The translations under genes were made by a program, and so were the position numbers. This document shows positions 37,221 through 45,229 of a stretch of 64,000 bases of DNA, one piece after another (position 1 is the stretch's first letter; every line of letters starts with the position of its first letter). The stretch comes from Vibrio zhugei. GTDB lineage: Bacteria > Pseudomonadota > Gammaproteobacteria > Enterobacterales > Vibrionaceae. The notes beneath the pieces were generated by a model. It was not told where the DNA came from. It worked only from the letters and a program-made list of their open reading frames with translations, and searched no databases. The stretch is taken from the NCBI RefSeq assembly GCF_003716875.1, contig NZ_CP033078.1, positions 1,364,001 through 1,428,000 on the forward strand. Reading direction: 5' to 3'.

Positions 37221-38102
37221 TTAGTAATGCACGCGCTTTTCAACCACGCGAAATTGAATGATGGTCAGAATAAGCACCAATATGAGCAACACCACCGACT
37301 GAGCAGAACTGCCGCCTAAGTCGGCCCCAATAAAGCCATCTTGATACACTTTGTAGACGAGAGACGTGGTACTACCGCCTGGCCCGCCAGCGGTCATCGT
37401 GTCAATGACACCAAAGGTTTCAAAGAACGCATACGTGATATTGATAACCAATAGGAAGAAACCTGTTGGAGCCAGCAAGGGAAACGTGATGGTCCAAAAA
37501 CGCTTGGAATCGCTCTCACAATCGAGCAATGAGGCTTCTTTGACCCCTTGGGAAATCGACTGAAGCCCTGCAAGAAAATAAATGAAATTGACGGGAATTT
37601 GCTTCCATACTGATACCAATATCAAGCCAAACGTGGCATCAAAGGGATCCGTTTGTAAGCTAAACGCCCAGCCGAGGTGATGAAAGAAACGGGTTAAAAT
37701 ACCGATGCTTGGGTCAAACATGAAACTGCCAATGATGCCCGCTACCGCTGGAGCCACGGCATAGACCCAAGTTAACGTGGTTCGGTAGGCCCCTTTACCG
37801 TGTAAAATATTGTTGGTTTTAACCGCAAGGAGTAACGCGATACCCAATGAGACCACCGTCACTAATAGCGCAAACAGTAGTGTAAAGCTGAGGGATGATA
37901 AGTAATCGGGCGAGGTAAAGAGCCGCGTATAGTTTTCAAACCAAACGAAGTTTGAGTTCAACCCCCATGGGTCTTCCAAACGAAACGACAGATAGATCGC
38001 TTCGACGGCTGGGTAGACAAAAAAGGCAATGATGATAGCGATCTGCGGAAACAGCAGTAAATACGGAAGTGGTGAATGAAAAAATTGTTGTCGTCGAGCC
38101 AC
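37221..38102 (-). CDS. ugpA: Glycerol-3-phosphate ABC transporter permease UgpA
   Basis: The protein has 293 residues from a GTG start with AAGGAT before it. It has six membrane helices, with EASLLDCESDSKRFW as the EAA loop and GGPGGSTTSLVYKVYQDGF after it. It pairs with UgpE in the inner membrane. It is separated from ugpB by 64 bases containing a perfect hairpin. Confidence 0.93.
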   Translation of the reverse strand: MARRQQFFHSPLPYLLLFPQIAIIIAFFVYPAVEAIYLSFRLEDPWGLNSNFVWFENYTRLFTSPDYLSSLSFTLLFALLVTVVSLGIALLLAVKTNNILHGKGAYRTTLTWVYAVAPAVAGIIGSFMFDPSIGILTRFFHHLGWAFSLQTDPFDATFGLILVSVWKQIPVNFIYFLAGLQSISQGVKEASLLDCESDSKRFWTITFPLLAPTGFFLLVINITYAFFETFGVIDTMTAGGPGGSTTSLVYKVYQDGFIGADLGGSSAQSVVLLILVLILTIIQFRVVEKRVHY

Positions 38103-38127
38103 AGGATTATCCTTAACGCCTCAATAA

Positions 38128-38154
38128 GGCCCAATGTCTGTGCGACATTGGGCC
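38128..38154 (-). other. Intercistronic hairpin between ugpB and ugpA
   Basis: An 11-base-pair perfect stem (GGCCCAATGTC with GACATTGGGCC) has a five-base loop just after the ugpB stop, with no T-run. In other binding-protein transporters such hairpins protect the upstream mRNA and give more binding protein than permease; the same role is inferred here. Confidence 0.75.
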
Positions 38155-38166
38155 ACCGCGTGATGA

Positions 38167-39459
38167 TTATTGAACAGTGCGTTTGAAGCGCTTGAGAAGT
38201 GCTTCGCTTTGCTTCGCTACCTTATCCAAGCTGGCTTTGACATCTGCTTGGCCTGAGAAAATACGGTCAAACTGTTTTTCCATATCGGTACGAATTTGTG
38301 GATAGAAACCCAGTTGATAACCTTTTGTCCACTCGCCGGAAGGAAGGGATAACTGTTCGACACCGACTTGGGCATCGGGAGTCTTCTGGTAATAGCCCGA
38401 CTCTTTTGTCATTTTATACGCGGCTTTTGTCACCGGCACATAGCCCGTGGCTTTATGCCAATACATTTGAACTTTCGGGCTAGTCAGGTAATGAAAGAAC
38501 GCGGCAACGCCTTGATTCTGAGCTTTATCATGACCGCTTAAGGCAAATAAGGCGGCGCCACCGATGAAGGTATGGTATCCCTTCGGCGTCAGTGACTTCC
38601 AATAGGGCAGGAACGTGGTTCCCATATGGAACTTAACACGTTCACGAAGGCCACCAAATGAGCCTGATGAGCCGACCCACATGGCCACTTTTTGGCGTTC
38701 AAATGGGGTCTGATTGGCATTCCAATCGGTACCATAATATTTGAAGTAGCCTTTTTTAGCCCATTGTTGCAACTTGGTGAAATGCATAACGACATCTGGA
38801 CTGTTAATCATGATTTTTGTTGATAATCCACGGTAACCATTTTCTTTGTCGGCCAACTGTAGGTTGTGACGCGACTTAAAGTTTTCGAACATGGTCCAAG
38901 GGGTCAAAGATTCAGAAAAAGTGGCATAGCCTTTCGCTTTCAGTTTTTTGGCGAGGGCTTCGAGCTGTTCGTAGGTTTTTGGTGGTTTTCCGTTTACTTT
39001 GGCCAGAATGTCTTTGTTGTAGTACAACACTGGAGTAGAGCTATTAAAGGGCATCCCGATCATTTTGCCGTCATCATTGGCATAGAAGTTACGCACCCCT
39101 GCAATGTAATCTTGGGTATTAAAGTCGTAGCCTGATTGAGTCATGAGATCTTGAACAGGAATAGCGACGCCTTTGGCATTGATGATGGTGGCTGAGCCCG
39201 CGTCAAATACTTGTAGAATATTGGGGGCTTCGCCACCACGATAGGCAGCGATGCCGGCGGTTAACGTCTCTGTATAGGTTCCTTTGAATACGGGGGTAAT
39301 CGTATATTTATCCTGTGAGGCGTTAAAATCGTGTGCGATTTTATTCACAGTCTCACCTAATTGACCTCCCATGGCGTGCCACCATGTAATGTTGGTACTG
39401 GCCCATGTGGGTGTGGCCATCATCGTAGAGAGTAACCCCGCTACCCATAGCTTTTTCAT
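38167..39459 (-). CDS. ugpB: Glycerol-3-phosphate-binding periplasmic protein
   Basis: The protein has 430 residues from the ATG at 39459 with AAGGA eight bases before it; an open extension to 39693 lacks support. It has a signal peptide ending PTWAST (about 22), then TNITWWHAMGGQLGETVNKI, typical of UgpB, and a cluster-1 solute-binding fold with PFNSSTPVLYYNKDI and SGSFGGLRERVKF. It is close to the E. coli length (438). It is the first gene of the operon ugpB-A-E-C-regulator-ugpQ. Confidence 0.93.
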   Translation of the reverse strand: MKKLWVAGLLSTMMATPTWASTNITWWHAMGGQLGETVNKIAHDFNASQDKYTITPVFKGTYTETLTAGIAAYRGGEAPNILQVFDAGSATIINAKGVAIPVQDLMTQSGYDFNTQDYIAGVRNFYANDDGKMIGMPFNSSTPVLYYNKDILAKVNGKPPKTYEQLEALAKKLKAKGYATFSESLTPWTMFENFKSRHNLQLADKENGYRGLSTKIMINSPDVVMHFTKLQQWAKKGYFKYYGTDWNANQTPFERQKVAMWVGSSGSFGGLRERVKFHMGTTFLPYWKSLTPKGYHTFIGGAALFALSGHDKAQNQGVAAFFHYLTSPKVQMYWHKATGYVPVTKAAYKMTKESGYYQKTPDAQVGVEQLSLPSGEWTKGYQLGFYPQIRTDMEKQFDRIFSGQADVKASLDKVAKQSEALLKRFKRTVQ

Positions 39460-39478
39460 AACTTGCATCCTTATTAAG

Positions 39479-39506
39479 TTTCGAGCGAATACGATTATGT
39501 TTCGTT
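39479..39506 (-). promoter_or_regulatory. Candidate DeoR-family operator upstream of ugpB
   Basis: TTTCG occurs on the plus strand at 39479-39483 (within TTTCGAGCGAA, which has a TTCG-AG-CGAA dyad) and again at 39500-39504, 21 bases or two helical turns apart, 20-47 bases before the ugpB start. TTTCG-type repeats are common in DeoR-family operators. Assignment to the regulator in this operon is an inference. Confidence 0.4.
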
Positions 39507-39693
39507 CACCACTAGCATGACGGTGAAACATGACGGTTATATGGATGAAATATGTCGAAATGATGACCAGATAGAAAGCAGGCGCTGTCCGTGTAAACGC
39601 ACCAATTTGGTGAAAATAATAATATAATGCACTACTTTGATGCTTTTTATAAAAATAAAAAACTAATTTATTTTGTGTATTCAAAATATTCAT

Positions 39694-39723
39694 TTGATTT
39701 GTGTCTCTAGTAACCGCTATGAT
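39694..39723 (+). promoter_or_regulatory. Promoter of the dehydrogenase gene
   Basis: TTGATT and TATGAT are 18 bases apart, 33 bases before the ATG at 39757, which has CAGGAG before it. The rest of the 297-base region between this gene and ugpB is AT-rich. Confidence 0.6.
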
Positions 39724-39756
39724 TATTGCATCGGGAATGGATCACAGGAGTGACAG

Positions 39757-40710
39757 ATGAAAATAGGGATTATTGGCGCAGGGGCCGTTGGCGTGAGTAT
39801 TTGTAATTACTTATTAACGCTGGGCAGTATTCGCGAGCTCGTCTTACTTGATCGTAATGTTGAGAGGGCCGAAGGGGAAGTGTTTGATTTTCACCATACG
39901 GCAGCGTTGACGTTTACGAAAAATACTCGCATTACGCCGAGTGATGAGTATATGGATATGCTTGGGGCGGATATTGTCGTGGTGACGGCAGGCGCGCAGA
40001 TCAAAGAAGGACAAAACCGACTCGATCTTGCGGAAATCAATAGCAAGATCGGGGTTGATATCGCCAATAACATTGAACGAGTGGCGCCTAACGCTGTTGT
40101 GATTGTGGTGTCGAATCCTTGTGATATTGTCACGCACAGTATTATTACCAATACACGATTTCCACCTGAACGTGTGATTTCAGCCGGATGTGTGGTTGAT
40201 ACGGCTCGCTTGATGACGATTGTCGCTGAACGTGTCAATCTCGATCCTAAGAACGTTTTCGGTTATGTGTTAGGTGAACATGGTCGTCACTGTTTTGCAC
40301 CTAAAAGTCTGATTAGTATCGCAGGCCAACCCGCGGATTATTATTGCGATGCCAATCATCTTGATCGTATTGACGCGGATGAACTGCTGGATTCTGTCAA
40401 ACAAGCGGGATATGAGATTTTTCGGCGTAAACACAATACCACCCACGGGATTGCGGCGAGTGTGTTTCGTATTATTCAGGCTATCGTGATTAATGAACGG
40501 TCAGTGTTGCCTGTGGGGACTTTTTTACAAGGCGAGTATGGCCTAGAGGATGTGGTGATGAGCTTACCTGCGATTATTGGTCGCCAAGGGATCGAAAAAG
40601 TACTGATTCACCCGTTTACCGATGAAGAGACACGCATCATGTTAGCGATTGCCGAAGAGATGCACCGAAATATGGTGAAGGTATCGGAAAAAACGGGTCT
40701 GGTGATGTAG
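39757..40710 (+). CDS. L-lactate/malate dehydrogenase family NAD-dependent oxidoreductase
   Basis: The protein has 317 residues. It has a Rossmann motif GAGAVG at 7-12, an Asp at 32 favouring NAD, Asp148/Arg151 in SAGCVVDTARL, and the catalytic His175 in LGEHG. The substrate loop reads AGAQIKEGQNR (78-88): the Arg is kept, but the residue that is Gln in LDH and Arg in MDH is Ile82. It may therefore act on another 2-hydroxy acid. It is divergent from ugpB and convergent with blc. Confidence 0.85.
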   Translation: MKIGIIGAGAVGVSICNYLLTLGSIRELVLLDRNVERAEGEVFDFHHTAALTFTKNTRITPSDEYMDMLGADIVVVTAGAQIKEGQNRLDLAEINSKIGVDIANNIERVAPNAVVIVVSNPCDIVTHSIITNTRFPPERVISAGCVVDTARLMTIVAERVNLDPKNVFGYVLGEHGRHCFAPKSLISIAGQPADYYCDANHLDRIDADELLDSVKQAGYEIFRRKHNTTHGIAASVFRIIQAIVINERSVLPVGTFLQGEYGLEDVVMSLPAIIGRQGIEKVLIHPFTDEETRIMLAIAEEMHRNMVKVSEKTGLVM

Positions 40711-40738
40711 GACTTGGTGGGGTGTCTTTATCGAAACG

Positions 40739-40771
40739 CTATCCCGCAAATCACCGTGACTTGCGGGATAG
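40739..40771. terminator. Hairpin between convergent dehydrogenase and blc genes
   Basis: An 11-base-pair perfect stem (CTATCCCGCAA with TTGCGGGATAG) has an 11-base loop, between two convergent stops. There is no T-run, so it may work with Rho or only protect the ends. Confidence 0.5.
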
Positions 40772-40790
40772 GAGAGGCATCAGTCAGACT

Positions 40791-41330
40791 TTACTGAATG
40801 CTAATGGGGGTTTGTGACGGGTAGATAAATTGGTTAGGATCAAATCCAGCTTGCTCAGCCAATTCTCGGGCTTTGGCCATTTTCTCTTTCGACAATGTAG
40901 GCGTTCGTGACAGTAGCCAAAAGTAATCACGGTTGTAGCTCGTGATCAATGCCATTGAGTAGTCCGGCGCTAAATAGAAAACAATATAGCTGCCGTAAAA
41001 GGGACCGAAAAAGGAAACTTTCAAATGGCCAATGTCGGAACTTTTCACGAACTTCGCTTTACCCACGGCTTGTTGCCACTCTTGGTCTTCTTTGCTATAG
41101 CCACGATTAATGACATTCACGCTTCCATCATTATTCATAAGATAAGTCGCAGTCACATTCGATAGCTCACTTTCAAAACTGTGGTCGAGGCGCGCGATTT
41201 CATACCAATGTCCTAGATAGCGATCGAGCTGAAAATTGGTGACTGGGTCAATATTATCCGGTTTTCCGGTACAGCCAGCCAATAAAAGTAGACTACACAG
41301 AGTCAAACTGATCGTTTTGAATACATTCAT
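40791..41330 (-). CDS. blc: Outer-membrane lipocalin lipoprotein Blc
   Basis: The protein has 179 residues from the ATG at 41330, which has AAAGGAG before it; the frame is open to 41414 but the extra residues precede the signal sequence. The lipobox is LAGC (about 16-19). The lipocalin signature YLGHWYEIARLD (about 37-48) with GxW, the second motif KVSFFGPFYGSYIVFYL and the late SRTP segment are present. Blc binds lysophospholipids or fatty acids at the outer membrane. It is divergent from TonB cluster 2. Confidence 0.93.
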   Translation of the reverse strand: MNVFKTISLTLCSLLLLAGCTGKPDNIDPVTNFQLDRYLGHWYEIARLDHSFESELSNVTATYLMNNDGSVNVINRGYSKEDQEWQQAVGKAKFVKSSDIGHLKVSFFGPFYGSYIVFYLAPDYSMALITSYNRDYFWLLSRTPTLSKEKMAKARELAEQAGFDPNQFIYPSQTPISIQ

Positions 41331-41421
41331 GGTAAAACTCCTTTGTTTTACGCCATTATCAACGAGTTGAATGGGTTTGCAAGCGATCCAATGCATAGAA
41401 ATACGAATGTACAAAGGTTTA

Positions 41422-41450
41422 TTGTAGAATTTTCTAAAACACGTTAGAAT
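41422..41450 (+). promoter_or_regulatory. Promoter of TonB cluster 2
   Basis: TTGTAG (41422-41427) and TAGAAT (41445-41450) have exactly 17 bases between them, placing the start point near 41457, just before the Fur-like site. Confidence 0.7.
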
Positions 41451-41462
41451 TTAAATCTATTT

Positions 41463-41481
41463 GATAATGAGAGTGTTTATC
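41463..41481 (+). promoter_or_regulatory. Fur-box candidate controlling TonB cluster 2
   Basis: GATAATGAGAGTGTTTATC matches the classical 19-base Fur consensus at 15 of 19 positions, with both outer arms perfect. It covers the predicted transcription start region, so iron-loaded Fur would block initiation. This fits an iron-repressed TonB2-type operon. Confidence 0.75.
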
Positions 41482-41519
41482 AATATCAAATAGAGGGATT
41501 GTTACGATAACCAACCAAA

Positions 41520-42287
41520 ATGATGACCATGATAAAACCGACCTTAGCCATTGTTGCGCTCGCTTATGCCTTTCCTGGTTTGGCAAACCCCATAGACACT
41601 GCAAAATCGATTGAACATGACACCAATCATTCCTCTGCAAACAGTCAGCAGAAGGTGGATCGCAGTGCAGAGTCCGCCATAAAACTCAAGGCACAAATCG
41701 AGCAGTTGCAACAAGAAACCAAAAACTTACGTATCTATCGTGATCATGTGCAAGCAATGGTGGAAAGCCAGCAGCAAGAAATAGCGAATATTGACGAGCA
41801 AATCGCGCAAGTGAAAACCACCCGTCAAGGGATCGTGCCACTCATGTACGAGATGCTTGATGGCTTGGAACACAGCATTCAGAATGATAAGCCGTTGCGA
41901 CGTCAAGCGCGTCAGAATCGTCTTCACAAACTCAAGCAATTAATGCCGCGCGCAGATGTGTCTGAAGCGGAGAAATTTCGTCGTATCCTAGAGGCTTATC
42001 AGATTGAACTGGATTACGGGACGAAATTAGGGACTTACCGTGGTCGAATCACCGTCAATCAGTCGCAGATTGAAGCTCAAGTATTGTATTTAGGTCGCCT
42101 TTCGCTGGTGGCTCGTAATTTAAATAGAAGCCAATATTGGACATGGAATACGCAAGCCAACCAATGGCAAGCGCTCGATAGTGATGCCAAAGAGGGCATT
42201 GATCATGCCTTTAAAGTAGCCAAAGAAAAAGAATCTCCGTCTTTTCTTTCTTTACCCGTATCTTTAAAAACTGCAGAGGCGAAGTAA
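41520..42287 (+). CDS. DUF3450 family periplasmic coiled-coil protein (cluster 2)
   Basis: The protein has 255 residues (three ATGs within the first four codons; the first is used). It has a signal peptide ending near GLANPID, then a long coiled coil (about 45-105, KAQIEQLQQETKNLRIYRDH...) and a C-terminal domain with YWTWNTQANQW. It is the first gene of TonB cluster 2, four bases before ttpC. The function is unknown; conservation with TtpC suggests a periplasmic partner. It is the complete version of the fragment at the left edge. Confidence 0.88.
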   Translation: MMTMIKPTLAIVALAYAFPGLANPIDTAKSIEHDTNHSSANSQQKVDRSAESAIKLKAQIEQLQQETKNLRIYRDHVQAMVESQQQEIANIDEQIAQVKTTRQGIVPLMYEMLDGLEHSIQNDKPLRRQARQNRLHKLKQLMPRADVSEAEKFRRILEAYQIELDYGTKLGTYRGRITVNQSQIEAQVLYLGRLSLVARNLNRSQYWTWNTQANQWQALDSDAKEGIDHAFKVAKEKESPSFLSLPVSLKTAEAK

Positions 42288-42291
42288 CTTT

Positions 42292-43638
42292 ATGACTGTT
42301 AAATCCATCGTCACATTACTTGCGCTGACCAGCATTGTTTCATTTCCGACTTTGGGCGCGGATAATTTACCGGCTAAGGCGCGAACTGAGCAACAGACTC
42401 AGCATGCGCATAATGTGCAGCGCGAGCGTGATTTCAGAGCACAAGAAGCACAACTGAAAAAGCAACAGAAAAAACTGATTGCGTTGCGTAATACTTTGCA
42501 ACAGCAAGCTGATGACTTATCTAAGACGTTTAGTCACAACGAAGACACCTTAACGAAGCGGGAAGAAAAATTGCGTTTAGCCACTGGCTCGCTTGGTGAG
42601 GTCTTTGGCGTCATTCGCCAAAATGCGAAAGAAGTGCAGCGTGATCTATCACACTCGGTGACCGGCGCTGATGGTCAACATCATCTGGATGTAGTGAATG
42701 ATATTGTGCCTGCCCGTACGTTGCCTTCCATGGCACAACTCACGGGGTTATGGCATGCGATGCAAGCACAGATCAACGCCAGTGGCCAAGTTGCTCCGGT
42801 GACCATCAATTATGTCAATGGTGACGGCAAAACCGAACCGACCAAGGCGATCCGGCTTGGCGCATTGGCGCTAATCACGGACCAAGGTTACGTCAACTGG
42901 GATAATGCGGCCCATGAGGCAAGCCAATATGCGCGCCAACCGGATGAGGGGCCAACGCTCACCTCAATCAATGCGTTGTTACAGGGGAAAGTTGTACCAA
43001 TGACGATTGATCCGTCACAAGGCACCTTGATCAAACAATTGGCAAACGAACCGACATTGTTTGATCGTCTAAAAGCTGGTGGCGCGGTGGGGAATATTAT
43101 TATTGCCTTACTCGTTGTTGGTCTAGGCATTGCGGGTTATCGCGGTATGCGTTTGCTGATTGCGCGTCGTCAAATCAATCATCAACTCAGTCATCCACAA
43201 ACCTTAACGGATAATCCATTGGGGCGAGTCTTAGCGGTTTACAGCAAAGAAAAACCTCGCAGTGTGGAAGCATTGGAATTGCGTTTACTTGAAGCGGTGG
43301 TCGATGAGCAAGCGCAATTAGAGCGAGGTTTGTCAATGTTGAAATTATTGGCGGCATTGGCTCCTATGCTCGGATTGCTAGGCACCGTAACGGGCATGAT
43401 TGAAACATTCCAAGTGATCACTCAATTCGGGAACGGGGATCCCAAGGTGATGGCCGGGGGTATATCGATGGCCTTGGTCACCACGGTACTGGGTTTGGTC
43501 GCCGCCATTCCATTACTGCTTAGCCATAATGTATTGAGTTCTCAAGCGGAAATTATTCGCAATATTCTTGAAAAACAAGGTATTGGCATGGTAGCTGAAC
43601 AAGCAGAAAAAGACGGTTTAGCGGCGTCACACGAGTAA
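42292..43638 (+). CDS. ttpC: TtpC: large ExbB/MotA-TolQ family accessory protein (copy 2)
   Basis: The protein has 448 residues: a signal peptide ending TLGADN, a coiled-coil periplasmic half with ATGSLGEVFGVIRQ (the first copy has SGSLGEMFGVVRQ), a helix at about 263-285, and a MotA/TolQ/ExbB domain with LAPMLGLLGTVTGMIETF and ALVTTVLGLVAAIPLL. It is the TonB2-complex protein needed, with ExbB2-ExbD2-TonB2, for iron-siderophore uptake in vibrios. I take this copy, from its neighbours, as the counterpart of V. cholerae VC1547. Confidence 0.92.
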   Translation: MTVKSIVTLLALTSIVSFPTLGADNLPAKARTEQQTQHAHNVQRERDFRAQEAQLKKQQKKLIALRNTLQQQADDLSKTFSHNEDTLTKREEKLRLATGSLGEVFGVIRQNAKEVQRDLSHSVTGADGQHHLDVVNDIVPARTLPSMAQLTGLWHAMQAQINASGQVAPVTINYVNGDGKTEPTKAIRLGALALITDQGYVNWDNAAHEASQYARQPDEGPTLTSINALLQGKVVPMTIDPSQGTLIKQLANEPTLFDRLKAGGAVGNIIIALLVVGLGIAGYRGMRLLIARRQINHQLSHPQTLTDNPLGRVLAVYSKEKPRSVEALELRLLEAVVDEQAQLERGLSMLKLLAALAPMLGLLGTVTGMIETFQVITQFGNGDPKVMAGGISMALVTTVLGLVAAIPLLLSHNVLSSQAEIIRNILEKQGIGMVAEQAEKDGLAASHE

Positions 43639-43650
43639 GGTAAAGCGAGT

Positions 43651-44196
43651 ATGGATCATCAAAGTATCATGCTGTCTTTTCAGAACGTATTGGTTCCTTT
43701 AGAGCAGTTCATGTCACAAGGTGGGGTCGTTTTATGGGGCTTGGCTGCCGTTGTGGTCGTCTGCTGGCTGCTTGTCGTTGAACGCATCCTATTTTTGCTG
43801 TGTACGTTTCCCAAGCAACGTCAGCAGTGGATAGAACGTTGGCAACAACGCCAAGATCATGAATCGTGGTATGCGTTAGCAATCCGCGCGGCTTGGTTAG
43901 ATAAAGCGCACTTAGCATTGACGCGGAATTTAAGTGTGATCAAGGTATTGGTCACCTTATGCCCCATGCTAGGGCTACTTGGCACCGTCACAGGCATGAT
44001 TTCGGTGTTTGATGTGATGGCCAACCTAGGAACCAATGATCCCAAGCAAATGGCGTCTGGAATCTCACTGGCGACATTGCCAACGATGGCGGGTATGGTT
44101 GCCGCACTCTCCGGTTTATTTGCTCATTCACGACTTGTGAAAAAATGCGAAATGACTGAATTTAAATTAGAAAAGGCGTTAAGGAGTCAACGATGA
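43651..44196 (+). CDS. exbB: ExbB2 proton-channel subunit (copy 2)
   Basis: The protein has 181 residues with a first helix at about 25-47 (VVLWGLAAVVVVCWLLVVERIL) and the ExbB pair with LCPMLGLLGTVTGMISVF and MAGMVAALSGLFAHS. It lies 12 bases after ttpC and overlaps exbD by four bases (ATGA). It forms the proton channel with ExbD. Confidence 0.93.
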   Translation: MDHQSIMLSFQNVLVPLEQFMSQGGVVLWGLAAVVVVCWLLVVERILFLLCTFPKQRQQWIERWQQRQDHESWYALAIRAAWLDKAHLALTRNLSVIKVLVTLCPMLGLLGTVTGMISVFDVMANLGTNDPKQMASGISLATLPTMAGMVAALSGLFAHSRLVKKCEMTEFKLEKALRSQR

Positions 44197-44597
44197 GATT
44201 GGGGCGACGACCATCGAAACAAGAAGAAGCACAGGTTGATTTGACCTCAATGTTGGACATTGTGTTCATCATGTTAATTTTCTTTATCGTGACCAGCTCT
44301 TTTGTCACTGAATCCGGTGTGGATGTTAATCGACCCACCGCCTCTCATGTGTCTAGTCAGAAAAATGCCAGTATTTTTGTCGCAATCACTGATGCCAATG
44401 ACGTGATCATCGATAAGCATCGCGTCGATATCGAGCGTGTCCAAGCGGCACTTGAGCAGTTACGTTTGGATAAACCGAATACATCGTTAGTGATTCAAGC
44501 CGACGAACATGCCTACAACGGCACGGTCGTCAAAGTGATGGATGCGGCGAAAGGCGCGGGCATCGAGCAGATAGCACTGGCGGCGGAGAAAAAGTAA
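44193..44597 (+). CDS. exbD: ExbD2 motor subunit (copy 2)
   Basis: The protein has 134 residues, with a single helix carrying DLTSMLDIVFIMLIFFIVT with the coupling Asp and a periplasmic domain with LVIQADEHAYNGTVVKVMD. It is translationally coupled on both sides (ATGA with exbB, TAATG with tonB). Confidence 0.94.
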   Translation: MRLGRRPSKQEEAQVDLTSMLDIVFIMLIFFIVTSSFVTESGVDVNRPTASHVSSQKNASIFVAITDANDVIIDKHRVDIERVQAALEQLRLDKPNTSLVIQADEHAYNGTVVKVMDAAKGAGIEQIALAAEKK

Positions 44598-45229
44598 TGC
44601 GTCGATTTCTTATCGCGTTGCCGGTAGCGTTATCTGTTGCGTTTGGCTTATTTATGTTGATGGCATGGATGACGCATAACGGTGCCAAAGCCCCCGATCA
44701 CAGTGATCCTGTCCGGTTTACGATGATGATGGTGGAAAAAGAGTCAGAGGTACATCGACGCGAGCGTCGACCCCCTCCCAAGCCAGAGGCACCCAAGCCG
44801 CCAAAGACCCAGCAAATGGTTAAGCCGACAGCGCGCACGTCTTCTCCCGATGTGTCACCACAGGCTTCTCCGGTCAGCGTCAAGGCGCTAGGGCTAGATA
44901 CGGCAATCACAGGCATCAACGTGAGTGCGCCTACGATTGGTGATATTAACGTCAATCAACAGGCCATGCCGATGTATCGCGTGAATCCTCGTTACCCTAC
45001 ACGGGCACAACGACGAGGTGTGGAAGGCTTCGTGTTGCTGAAATTTACGATTAATGCCTCTGGTCAACCTGTTGATATTGACATTATCAAAGCAAAACCG
45101 AAGCATATGTTTGAACGTGAGGCTATTCGCGCTTTGAAGCGTTGGAAGTACAAACCGAAAGAAGTGAATGGCAAAGCGGTGTCGCAACCAGGGCAAACGG
45201 TTAAGTTACAATTTAGGTTAACAAAATGA
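44597..45229 (+). CDS. tonB: TonB2 energy transducer (copy 2)
   Basis: The protein has 210 residues: an N-terminal anchor (about 4-24), a Pro/Lys-rich spacer (RRPPPKPEAPKPPK) and a C-terminal domain with the canonical NPRYPTRAQRRGVEGFVLLKF including Tyr-Pro. It ends in RALKRWKYKPKEVNGK and a terminal strand. It couples ExbB2D2-TtpC to outer-membrane siderophore or haem receptors, none of which lies in the window. Confidence 0.94.
   Translation: MRRFLIALPVALSVAFGLFMLMAWMTHNGAKAPDHSDPVRFTMMMVEKESEVHRRERRPPPKPEAPKPPKTQQMVKPTARTSSPDVSPQASPVSVKALGLDTAITGINVSAPTIGDINVNQQAMPMYRVNPRYPTRAQRRGVEGFVLLKFTINASGQPVDIDIIKAKPKHMFEREAIRALKRWKYKPKEVNGKAVSQPGQTVKLQFRLTK

Noticed and set aside
39517..39536. ATGACGG direct repeat upstream of ugpB as a PhoB box
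   Set aside because: The repeat period is 13 bases, while Pho boxes have 7-base repeats with an 11-base period, and the local DeoR-family regulator offers a simpler explanation. It may still matter for regulation.
39460..39693. N-terminal extension of UgpB
   Set aside because: The open frame upstream of 39459 is AT-rich intergenic DNA; a signal peptide and AAGGA Shine-Dalgarno mark the start at 39459.
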